Of a DNA stretch of 64,000 nt, positions 1-9,861 are shown piece after piece (positions within the stretch are counted from its first letter, which is position 1; each line of letters begins with the position of its first letter). Origin of the DNA: Mesotaenium endlicherianum (lineage: Eukaryota; Streptophyta; Zygnematophyceae; Zygnematales; Mesotaeniaceae); the NCBI GenBank assembly GCA_009602735.1, contig WELA01007315.1, positions 93,217 to 157,216 of the forward strand. Reading direction: 5' to 3'. A program made the position numbers and the translations under genes. Under the pieces are notes generated by a model, which was not told the origin of the DNA, did not search any database, and worked only from the letters and a program-made list of their open reading frames with translations.

Positions 1-170
1 CTAATTCAACAAATAAATAAATTAGGAAGTACAAAAAAGAACTTTGCTAAGCGGCCCTCCCAGCTTTGACATGATTGAATGTCGTATAGATGGTACATAA
101 ACAAAGCGGTTACAAGACATTTCATTAGAGAACAAGAATGCGGGTTGTCATAGCTACTTATAGTGAATAA

Positions 171-220
171 TTGGTAAATCGTCGCTTCCGGCAACTGGTG
201 GCGGGGGTTCGAGCCCGACG
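171..220 (+). repeat. tRNA-like (SINE-head-like) module 1
   Basis: GGTAAATCGTC is followed about 30 bases later by GGTTCGAGCC (206-215), which fits the RNA polymerase III B-box consensus. The arrangement resembles the tRNA-derived head of plant SINEs. No acceptor stem or full cloverleaf is visible, so this is not called as a tRNA gene. Similar modules lie at the matching place in the other hAT copies. Confidence 0.5.
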
Positions 221-332
221 GTTGGCGCCCGGGGCCATCCATTTTGTGGAAATCCGTGATTTCCTTTTCGCCAAGCGTTTTTGCCCTTATAAATACGTAA
301 TTCCCGACCGCGAAGTAATAAGAAACGTGCAT

Positions 333-386
333 GGTTGGTTGGGTAGTGTCTTATCCATGCACCCGGCGGTGGGTGTTCAAATCCGC
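333..386 (+). repeat. tRNA-like module 2
   Basis: A second unit of the same kind lies about 160 bases after the first. It has GTTGGGTAG as a possible A-box and GTTCAAATC (375-383) as a B-box. Its middle (TTATCCATG...CCGGCGG) matches the module on the minus strand near 46850. Confidence 0.45.
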
Positions 387-649
387 TTGCTTCCATCCCT
401 AAATAGAAAAAGTTCGAAGTACTTTTCGAAATTGTCGCCGCAATCCGGGCAGAGAGCAGATCCGAAATTGCCCGAAAAAAGTTACCGGTCATTTTGAACG
501 AAATAGACAGTCTGACATGACGTGCTTTTTGTCCACATGCGACCGACATGTAATGTCAACGTCGTCGCTACTGGACGTCGACGCCGTTGTGACGTTGGCG
601 TACTAAGCGTATTAAGCGAACTAGTCCATTTTTTTGAACACCGATCTAA

Positions 650-701
650 GCGAACTAGCGTATTAGTCGAACTAAGCGTACAAGCGTACGGCGTAACCCT
701 G
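650..701 (+). repeat. hAT terminal and subterminal repeat
   Basis: Terminal inverted repeat GGCGTAACCCTG, preceded by repeated short motifs around AAGCG and GAACTAG. The same motifs in the same order occur, inverted, at 8740-8790 and 46658-46710. Such subterminal repeats are usual transposase binding sites in hAT elements. Confidence 0.75.
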
Positions 702-1621
702 TATTCATTTAGATTATTATTTGTAGATTGGCACATGTGACCGTAGTATAATGAAAGTCGGAAGGTCGACTTAGATTCGGTAAACCGATGTCCTGCCAGT
801 GCGGTGAACTCCTGGGTGGGCGGAGCCGTCGTCAGTCAACTGAACAATTAGGACTTCAGTCAACCGACCAATTAATATGGTCGTTATACCTAGATCCGTG
901 GGTCCCAACTTAACGGGTTTCCCACGAAACGGCGCACCTTGCGCCGTGGTCAACCAGGTGGTCACTACGTACATAGCAGGCTGGGATCTCGTGGTCCCTC
1001 ATTCTGGACAGTAGGCTTTACAGTCGGATTTCTACTTGCAAGTCATGTGTGCACTCTTTGGGTTCGTTCTAATGACCAGCCTTTACGGAAATTGACATTG
1101 CTGCTTCGTTTGCGCTCCAAATGGAGCAAACTAGGACTTTTGGAAAGGTCTCGTCAAGATGCATCCGTTGCCGTTGAGTTTGCTCAGTGTGGAGTAGTAT
1201 TGGCAGAGTTATGCCCTCTGACATTTCGGGGTCACACAGCGGACAGATTCCATGGTTTTGCACCTAAGTCAGTGGGATGTGTTTTAGCTACATTATGGTC
1301 ACCTGAATGAGAGCGCCTTTGCTATTCAGTGTCCTGNGTCTTGATGTTGTGCATGTGCTACACATGCTTGTATGCCTGGTAGGCAAGAGGCCATGAGTTT
1401 CTAAAGGAGAAGCTCAAGTCCTCAAGCTCGCCTCTTACTTGTGCCTCGTGTTAGTGTGCAACTATGGCGCACTACAGTAAATGAGTCAAGGGGTGTAGAT
1501 GAGTAAATGGAATTCATTATAAGGGCAAAGATCGCTCCCTGATTTCACACGCTTCCACCTATCTCTGATCTTATATATTTAAATGAAATATATTAATCTT
1601 GAATAAGCAAGATTCATTACA
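702..1621 (+). repeat. 5' LTR of C1 (distal part)
   Basis: This matches the last three quarters of the LTR at 6312-7570, including the CTTGAATAAGCAAGATTC end. It is followed by the primer-binding site. One ambiguous base lies at 1337. The missing front part lies beyond the hAT insertion, outside the window. Confidence 0.85.
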
Positions 1622-1622
1622 A

Positions 1623-1634
1623 TGGTATCGGAGC
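1623..1634 (+). promoter_or_regulatory. primer-binding site of C1
   Basis: TGGTATCGGAGC directly follows the LTR. It is close to TGGTATCAGAGC, the plant primer site complementary to the 3' end of initiator tRNA-Met. The same 12 bases follow the LTRs of C2, Gypsy-A and Gypsy-B. Confidence 0.8.
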
Positions 1635-4600
1635 TAAGTCCTTTCTTGAATGTCCGTGCTCGTCTTTTTTGTCTCATGAGGTAAGTGTGTGAGGCTTACT
1701 TGTGTGGCATGATGAGTCTAGGTGGAGCTTGGGAAGTGTATGACTGTAGAGCATTGCACATCCTGTCCAGGATCCTTCCACTTGCTCACCTAGTGTGTCT
1801 CTTGGCTCAGTATACTATGCGGCATACTAACTTGACTTTCCTAGCCTCTTGTGTACAGTTACACGCAACGAGAAGCCTGTCGTGCATTAAGAGATCGGGT
1901 GCGCACTGTCGGCATAAGCAACACACAATAGACAGGCAGGCTTTGCTGCAATGAAGTCTATAATACAAATGGCTTTATAGCCAAAAGGGAGTCAAGCGTC
2001 AAATGTTTTCATTAAGGGAAGTGTACTCTCCAGAGTGGGCACCTCAAGACTGCAATCTGGTAGGAAACCAACTAATGAAGTATGGCCCAAAAGATCACTG
2101 GGAGCACATCATAATCTTCAGAGTAGTCCTATGGCAAGGGCTTAAGCTGTGACTTTGCTCACCACTTGTGAAGTTCTTCAAGTGACTGGAAGCCTGGAGG
2201 GCTTGCTCTTCACAAGAGTGTAACTCAGTGGTCCTAAAAACACAAGACATAAAAGTGTAAACTTTGCTGATAATCTCTGTTACTTACACCTGGCATAATG
2301 GACTTCTAAAAGATGTCTCTTCTAGGGACATCTCTAGTATTTATACTCCTGAAAATCCGGCGGGGTATGCGGCGGATCCAATGCATGTAGTCATTCTAGG
2401 AGGCTCTCCTATGTCCACTAATGTGTACAAGGCAAGTACTAGCACTCCTATAGGCTAAGCATAACTCAAACCAATCAAAGCAAGGTGCGTAGGATATGCT
2501 ACGTGGTCCTCATTGGCGGAGCTTACCTTGGGTGATTCTACCTAGATAGCGCCTCAAAAGTGCATCTGAAAATTGAGGAAGCTTCCTCTAGGAGTAGGTG
2601 ATGCAGTCACCAAGTTATAGCCTCAATGATGCACATATACTATCGAAATGCAAAGCTTATGTAGGCTAAGGGGCTCGCGGATTTGTGTGCACACGCTAGG
2701 GGTTTTAGGGGGTCACGAATAGGCAAGAATGTGCACATTGAAACACAAATTGCCCTTTGGTGAGGATCCGCTAGGGGCCGGTAGGTGACGCGGACTAGAT
2801 CGTTCATATCTCGCTCGATACTTGACCAAATGACGCGCACCCGGTGCCATTCGGAAGGTGGCTCAACGCGCTACACTTTGGTGACTTGGAAATAGAGAAA
2901 AGGTCAACGTATGGATGCGTAAAGTCTATGCAAAGTCGGCCTTCCTAGGTTGATGGTTCACAAATGTGGAGCTCGGTTTCGTGCGGCAACCTCGACTCAA
3001 TAAATCATGACAGCCTGAAATGGAGGCTTGATGGAAGAGGTGTCTGCAAGCATCAAGGGCAGCCTCAAGGGAGTTGCATCATAGCAAGCTGGATATGACT
3101 CATTTACCTCACTTGATCATAGTCGTTGTGTGTTGTTATATGCAATCCACGGTTAGTATAGAGAGGGGTGTGCACTCCAGCGGTGCTAGAGGACTTGTTG
3201 GTCTGTTGTGCTATCCCTTCGGGTTTAAGCTTGTTGCTTTGCAAGAGACGTACCTCTCTCATTATTTGTGTGGCAGTTCGGTTGAGGGAGCTTGAGTATG
3301 GCTGCATGTGTGGAGACATTGAGACAGTACGTGCACACATGATTTACTAACTTAAGTTTCTAAGTATGGATTAACAACAGGTTCTCCTCGCCACGGTCCA
3401 AGTGCTCTACGTCTTCCACAAGCTTCAGTTAGCTACAACTTCTATGTGAAGAGGCTTCGGCAGCAACAATGGTATCCTACAGCTACCCCCTACTCCCAAC
3501 CGTGGCTGTGACATTGTGTGCTTCTCTCGTTTGTCACATTGATTTGTGCTCGGAGGGTTTAGGGTATGTGCCTTGTGCTTGAATGCTATGTATTAGACGG
3601 TGCTTTGTGGTACTTGATGGGATCGTAGGAGCTTGGGTGTGAGCTTAAGACGGGTTTAGTCAGTGTGCTGAGGTTTATGGATGCGGGTCTTATGTGATTG
3701 CTGACTTAGGTCAAGTCAGCCTGCTGGATTATTTGACCTAATGTGGTTAAAGGGATTAAGGGATTGGGTTCATGGACGCAATGGCTTTTCTTTGACTCGC
3801 TTTTACTTTGCATGGTTTATTAAGGGTCCGAGAGCAGCCGCGGACAATGAGTACTTTGAGTGCTTGAGATAAATGAGCTCCGGGTGTTGCCAGGCTATAG
3901 ATCAGCATATCGGGACTTAGGTTGTACGGTGTGTTGACTGACGCATGGAAAGTCAACGTGGATACTAGAGGGGGTTTGACTACTTGCCTTAGGTCCAGTT
4001 GGCAATTTGTTCTTGGATGCCACCTGTACACTTGGTCAAGTGTAAGGAGGTTTGTGTCTTCGTCAAAGGGACGAACTGGGCATATTAGCAGTGTGCTAAG
4101 TCTCTGCCGGCCTCGCAGCTAACTGAGCTCGCTAGAGGCGCATGCTAGGTAGCATGCAAGGTGCATTTGTATATGCGTCAGGTGCATGGAATTTGCATCT
4201 CGGGTGCTAGAGGTAGTGGATTGCCGTTAGCATACCGTAGAGCAGGTGTAAAATGGGCCCTGCTGTAATAGATTCACTATGCACACCTGAGTAAAGACAG
4301 AAGAGACCATCGACATTATAGACGTTCTCGCAATGCATGGCTTGAATGATCTTGTTCAGTCTGATGCACAAACATTCTTCTTGCTAGCTTGGGGTTACAG
4401 TGCAAAAGTCTTACCAATGATTTAAGCACGCTGTTGTTATTGGCTTGCTAAGTGCTTGCTGCAATTGCAATAGGTGCCATGTATGTGCCTCCAAAGAGGA
4501 ACATAGTTTTGAGGTATACTGAGTTTGCCCATTGTCATTGGTTGAGTCTATGTGATCCCAATGTTTGCCTCGCCCTCCCGAGAACTATGTAAGATGGAGT

Positions 4601-6297
4601 CATCAGATTTTGAGTAGACTGATGTAGCTAGGATGTGGTGTTTACCACGCGTAGCTAAGCTCATGAAAGGCAACTTACACACTAACTTGTTGTCTGTTTG
4701 ACAGACTGAGACCAGCAAGCAGAGTGTGAAGCAATAGTGACATACAGGTCGAGAGAGGCCGAGGAGTTGGCATGCTGGACGCTGCCACGTGACGCTTCCC
4801 CGCCTGTCCTCTGGGCAACTTCAGGCAGTAAGGCCTGAAGGAAGGAGTATCCTGAAACATCAAAACTATGATATAGTTGGTTGCTTCTTTTCCCTTTTCG
4901 CTTGGATTGTTGACTCTCACTATTTGGTGGTTGTCATTTTGGCGTATGTCTTGCTAGGAATGACTGGTATGAGTCATTGTATGCATGCGTTGGTAGAGTC
5001 AGCTACCTGAGCTACTCTTTGGTATTGGAGGAACTTGCTAATGGGGCCAGTTGTCTTTATCTCGTAGCAAGCTATCTACACTTCCAAATGGAGGGGTGTA
5101 ATACGCTGGCTTGAGATTGGGTTATTCATGGATAGAGTTTTATGGTGAGAGGGTCTGAATGGCAGTACACTCTTCCCTATGCCACTCTGGGCGTTGCTCT
5201 ACCTCTGAAAAATGGACTATGTTTTTGGGGGGGGGGGGACTTTCTCTCTTTTTTTTGCTTTTTGTGTCCTCTCTCGGTATTCCTTTGTTGATTCTCCTCC
5301 ACCCACTCGTCCCTTCGCAATCCTCCGTGACTGTCACTCTGTGTGGTTCCTATGATGCGGAGTTGTAGGCACTTTTTCGTGTGCTTATGTGATTAAAGCT
5401 GTCGGGTCGACAGCTATTTAAGTTGGGGAGAAGGAGATGGGATGTGTATTAGGAGTATTCAGTACGTAATGCTTACCTGCATACTCAGCAGCAAGTGTAT
5501 GTACTAACCGAGTCATACACTGCCACGTCCTATGTATTGCATTAATATCAGGAGCATCAGTGACTGACTGGTGTAATTTGTGACTAGCAGAACGCTGTTG
5601 GAGCAAGTGTACATACTAATTGAGTAAGTACATTGCCATAAGTTGGATTGGGTAGCAATGATGCATGGCACATCAGGGAACTGTTTGAGGTGACCAGCAT
5701 ATTGCTCAAAACCATATGTTTCTTTGAACTTAGAGTGTTCTGAAAATGTGGTTAAAATTTAAAATTTTCATTGGCTCTTTAACTTGATGTTACTCATCTT
5801 GTGAGGGCATTCAATGCCATCAAACCAGTTGGTCTCCCTTTTCCTTCAGTACGCTGAATTTTGAGCAGGTACTTAAATCACAAGAAATTGCTTGTGAGGA
5901 GCTTTCAAGGTGTGAGCACGGCAGGAGTTGAAGACCAAGAGAAGGAGAAAAGGCTTAGTTCAATACGCCGAGCTTTAATAACATTCTTTCATTGTTTGAC
6001 CTCAAAAGGAGGCTGTTCGATTTGGGTGTGGTTTGCATGGTGTAAGGTGCTCTATTATGTCTTTCAACTGGAAGGACTATTGTGAGTATGGGTAAGTCCA
6101 TGCATGTCTTCAGTTAATGATTGTGAACTCAGATAGTTGCTTGCATGACAATTTGTTGTGATTGATTTTTACTTGCAATAGGTAGGTGAATATATCACGC
6201 TCATGTTTTGTTTGCTTGCTTTGCTTCACCTAGTTGACTGAAGTGTATTATTAAATAAAAGTATCATATGCTGAGTGTTGTCGAGGCGACAACGATT
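1635..6297 (+). other. non-coding internal region of LARD C1
   Basis: No gag, protease, reverse transcriptase or integrase motif is visible in any frame. The ORFs are short and change freely between copies. The region matches C2 in order, with C2 about 1.1 kb shorter. A mixed G and T homopolymer tract lies near 5222-5260. Confidence 0.7.
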
Positions 6298-6311
6298 TAA
6301 GTTGGGGAGAT
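6298..6311 (+). promoter_or_regulatory. polypurine tract of C1
   Basis: AAGTTGGGGAGAT sits immediately before the LTR start TGTAATGAAT. The same tract precedes the LTRs at 17945 and 22754. Confidence 0.7.
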
Positions 6312-7570
6312 TGTAATGAATCAATTCATTCTTTATTTGATCAATTACATATATAAATATAACACTAAATAAGTATTATGTCAATATACTCACATGTGCG
6401 AGTTCATCTAAATGAATGTATGTCGATGTAATGCGAGTTTACTTACTTTGTCAACAATATCCGCAGGATGACTTTTGTATCACAGTGTAGTTTGCTGACT
6501 TGTTGAGAAGGTCAGCAGGATGACTTTTGTATCATAGTATAGTTTGCTGAGATTTGTATATCAGTTATATATAGGATGTAATATCAGTAGGTTGACATAT
6601 AGTAAGCTCTCCTCATATTAGTCAATATACTTAGCTTCAGTACGTTGAGGATAGATACATTCATTTAGATTATTATTTATAGATTGGCACATGTGACCGT
6701 AGTATACTGAAAGTCAGAAGGTCGATTGAGGTTTGGTAAACCGATGTCGTGCCAGTGTGGTTAACTCCTGGGTGGGCGGAGCCGTCGTCAGTCAACTGAA
6801 CAATTAGGACTTCAGTCAACCGACCAATTAAGATGGTCGTTATACCTAGGTCCGTGGGTCCCAACTTAACGGGTTTCCCACGAAACGGCGCACCTTGCGC
6901 CGTGGTCAACCAGGTGGTCACTACGTACATAGCAGGCTGGGATCTCGTGGTCCCTCATTCTGGACAGTAGGCTTTACAGTCGGATTTCTACTTGCAAGTC
7001 ATGTGTGCACTCTTTGGGTTCGTTCTAATGACCAGCCTTTACGGAAATTGACATTGCTGCTTCGTTTGCGCTCCAAATGGAGCAAACTAGGACTTTCGGA
7101 AAGGTCTCGTCAAGATGCATCCGTTGCCGTTGAGTTTGCTCAATGTGGAGTAGTATTGGCAGAGTTATGCCCTCTGACATTTCGGGGTCACACAGCGGAC
7201 AGATTCCATGGTTTTGCACCTAAGTCAGTGGGATGTGTTGTAGCTACATTATGGTCACCTGAATGAAAGCGCCTTTGCTATTTAGTGTCCTGATGTTGTG
7301 CATGTGCTATACATGCTTGCATGTCTGGTAGGCAAGAGGCCATGAGTTTCTAAAGGAGAAGCTCAAGTCCTCAAGCTCGCCTCTTACTTGTGCCTCGTGT
7401 TAGTGTGCAATTATGGCACACTACGGTAATTGAGTCAAGGGGTGTAGATGAGTAAATGGAATTCATTATAAGGGCAAAGATCGCTCCCTAATTTCACACG
7501 CTTCCACCTATCTCTAATCTTATATATTTAAATGAAATATATTAATCTTGAATAAGCAAGATTCATTTCA
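6312..7570 (+). repeat. 3' LTR of C1, complete, about 1.26 kb
   Basis: It starts TGTAATGAAT and ends AAGATTCATTTCA. It contains a block around 6745-6815 (GGTAAACCGA...GGTTAACTCC...GGCGGAGCC) that has a clear counterpart in the Gypsy-A LTR. It is abutted on the right by Gypsy-A pol sequence. Confidence 0.85.
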
Positions 7571-8731
7571 GTCAACAAATGCCCTCACCTTCCTACCTGC
7601 AATCATGCAATGCAATAGGATAGGGGGGACTATCTTTCCCTGACTTTCGCATTGTTCTCCTGACTTAGCAAAGAAATATTAGACATCAGGTGGAACAAGA
7701 GCATTCAGAGTGTGCACTCTCTGGATGTCTATATTGTTGATGATCTCCTTTATCAGATTGTCAGGCATGCATAGTGAATCCAGTTCAGCAGGACCCATAA
7801 TACCTGCTACGAGGGTAGCTAGTGACGACTCACTATCTCTAGCATCCTCCCAGTCAGTAGACTGGATTACTGACTGTTGCTGTCTTTTGAAGGCTCGTCT
7901 TTTCTCTCGACCTTCGGAAGGTGCTTGACTGGACACTGTTCTCTGTAGTGGCCCAACTGCTGACAACGGTAGCAAGTGAATTTTAATGAGGCTGGTCTCG
8001 GCTTAGTCCTACCACCACCTCTTCCATAGCCGCCTTGAGAGAAACCACCTCTACCTCTAGACTGTATAGCATTATACTCATATTCATCATCCTGATCATC
8101 CTCAACCTGGTCTCCTTCAATTGCATTGTAGGAACCGTGGGGATTTTGACAAACTTAGACACCAAAGCATTACTCTGGCGCTTGTGATTGAACTGCTGCT
8201 GATCCCAGGCATCAGCATCTTGGATCAAGTCAGCCAGTTTCTCATACTTCTTCTCAGCAAAATGACCCGAGACTTTGGATTTCAAGCCATACCTGAAGTA
8301 TGCTATCCTATACCGCTCTGGCAAGTCTGGCTGCTTCATCATGTTCTCCTGGAACTTCTGTGCAAACTCAACAACTGATATGGTCTGCTTCAGTGTCAAG
8401 GAGATCATTGCATAGATAGCTTTCTCCTGCTAGTTGATGACATCAAACCTCTCATGCAACTTCTTGACAAACTCTACCAAAGTAGGGTCACCGAGTTGCT
8501 GAGCCTTACGCTCTCCTTTCCAGTATAGCCACCACTCTGTGGCACTGCCTTTCAGTAGCGCACCAGTGTGCTTGACCTTCTCGTAATCTTGCAGTTCTGG
8601 GTAGTTCTCCAGCCACTGCTCAACATCCGCGAGAAACTTGATCAAGTAATCTTTTCTGTTTCCCCTAGGATCATAGTTTTGGGGAGGTTTCGGCTTCGGC
8701 TTACTAGGCCCTCTGCCACTACCACCAGTAG

Positions 8732-8739
8732 TTTGAGAA
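8732..8739. repeat. left target-site duplication of hAT1
   Basis: TTTGAGAA occurs here and again at 15534-15541. Eight-base duplications are diagnostic for hAT insertion. The undisturbed equivalent site in Gypsy-A1 gag (near 28650) has the sequence once. Confidence 0.95.
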
Positions 8740-8790
8740 CAGGGTTACGCCGTTCGCTTGTTCGCTTAGTTTGCCAAGTGCGCAAGTTTG
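8740..8790 (+). repeat. left terminal and subterminal repeat of hAT1
   Basis: It begins CAGGGTTACGCCGTTCGC, followed by GCTTAGTTTGCC-type motifs. It is the inverted counterpart of the sequence ending at 15533. Confidence 0.85.
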
Positions 8791-9047
8791 CTTAATTCAG
8801 AATTCAAAAAGAAACCTTAGTTCGCCTAGTGCGCCAAGTCGCGACGGCGTCGACGTCATGTAGCTCCAACGTCAACGTCCGATGACGGTTGCGCGTGTGG
8901 AACTCTACGTCGTATCAGGCAGTTTTTTTTAAATCAAAATGGCTGGTTTTTTATGAATGCGCTTTCGGAAGTTTTTGTTGCCCGCTGTATAGCGACGAGT
9001 CTCGAAAAGGACGTTCACTCTTGACATTTATTTTGGTCGTCGGCGGA

Positions 9048-9100
9048 CGGGTTAAGAACCCCCGCCACTAATTGCAGGGGGCGTTGACGTACCAAAGAGC
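9048..9100 (-). repeat. tRNA-like module 3 (degenerate)
   Basis: On the minus strand TTTGGTACGTC is followed by GTGGCGGGGGTTC, the same layout as module 1, but the B-box is imperfect. Confidence 0.35.
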
Positions 9101-9214
9101 CACACAGGTTTGTTCACGCATTTAGTTTTTGACTTAAATATAACAAATTGCAAGCTGCTCTTCAAATTTGTATGGCAAAAACGTAGATCACGTCTGACGG
9201 AAGCAAGAACAGCA

Positions 9215-9262
9215 GACGGGGTTGAACCCCCACCACCGGTTGCAGTGAGCGCAACTTTACCT
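9215..9262 (-). repeat. tRNA-like module 4
   Basis: On the minus strand TAGGTAAAGTTGCG (A-box-like) is followed by GGGGGTTCAACCCC (B-box-like). The start GGTAAAGTTGC is strikingly like the head of tRNA-derived plant SINEs. No body or tail of a SINE can be delimited. Confidence 0.5.
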
Positions 9263-9345
9263 AAGGGCCATGAAGTGGTCTTTACCAATGTAGTGCTTTA
9301 CTTTTAGTAGTACCTTTAGAGACTCGGGAGAGAAGCTGGGGGTGG

Positions 9346-9850
9346 AAATTGGGAGGGCCGCTTAGCAGCGCCTTTTTTTGGTACTTCTTAACAACTTGAC
9401 TAGTTCAGGCATAAGATGTAAGAACACTTCTTCATCATATTTGAGACTAATAAGGTTAAGTAAAGCTAATAAAAGCACTGACACTCATAATCAACAATCG
9501 CATAAGAATTAAGAAGTTCTTATTAATTGCCTCTTTGTGTGAGAAAAGGCAATTTAGACTAACCAAAAAAGTTGGTAAGAAGACACTGGGAGGGCTGCTT
9601 AGCAGAGAATATTTTTATTATATCTTATATTCTTGATTAATTCATACAAAAGGCATCTTTGCTTCATTGAGGATAAAAAGCTTCAATAAATAAGTGTGAA
9701 GAGGATTAAGCCTTTTAACAAGCATGTATAAGAAGTAAGAAGTACTTACTAATGCGACATTTAAGAGTGACCAAAGGCTTAGTGAGAAAAAGTGAGTTTG
9801 ACAATAATTTTGAGTACAGGCTAATTCTACGTACAAGCTAGTTGACAAAC
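9346..9850 (+). repeat. two ~230-bp subterminal repeats of hAT1
   Basis: Units start with GGGAGGGCCGCTTAGCAG near 9350 and GGGAGGGCTGCTTAGCAG near 9587, about 238 bp apart. Each continues with T-rich DNA and a shared tail (TAAGAA..., AGAGTGAC). The same unit occurs three times in hAT2 and at the left window edge. It lies between the transposase stop and the tRNA-like modules. Confidence 0.75.
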
Positions 9851-9861
9851 ACTTCTACTAC

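Larger units (their letters stand above)
1..701 (+). mobile_element. 3' end of a hAT transposon, rest lies left of the window
   Basis: The stretch ends at GGCGTAACCCTG (690-701), the same terminal inverted repeat seen at both ends of the two fuller hAT copies in this window. Read backwards from 701 it aligns with the left ends of those copies: the terminal repeat, then short GCTTAGTTCG-like subterminal motifs (about 600-690), then tRNA-like modules, then a GGGAGGGCCGC repeat on the minus strand at the window edge (about 1-70). By that match the transposase gene would lie to the left, read on the plus strand. The element interrupts an LTR that resumes at 702. The 8 bases after the junction (TATTCATT) are the likely target duplication, but the other copy of it is outside the window. 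Confidence 0.8.
702..7570 (+). mobile_element. LARD-like non-autonomous LTR retrotransposon, copy C1
   Basis: An LTR remnant (702-1621), a primer site, 4.7 kb of internal DNA and a full LTR (6312-7570) are in the right order for one element. The internal part has no gag or pol similarity and only short ORFs. That fits the large retrotransposon derivative (LARD) class, which borrows proteins from an autonomous relative. The internal DNA matches copy C2 (19198-22753) over long stretches. The left LTR is interrupted by the hAT ending at 701. The right end joins Gypsy-A pol sequence at 7571, so C1 probably inserted into that older element. Confidence 0.8.

Noticed and set aside
171-220. True tRNA gene
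   Set aside because: A B-box-like motif is present but no acceptor stem, anticodon stem or CCA-side pairing can be drawn.
3104-3340. 78-codon minus-strand ORF conserved at 3104-3340, 19541-19777 and 32947-33183
   Set aside because: All three are copies of the same LARD segment. Most base differences change the amino acid, so there is no sign of protein-level selection.
5140-5368. Short ORFs around the G-run in LARD C1
   Set aside because: They depend on a homopolymer of uncertain length and have no counterpart frame in C2.
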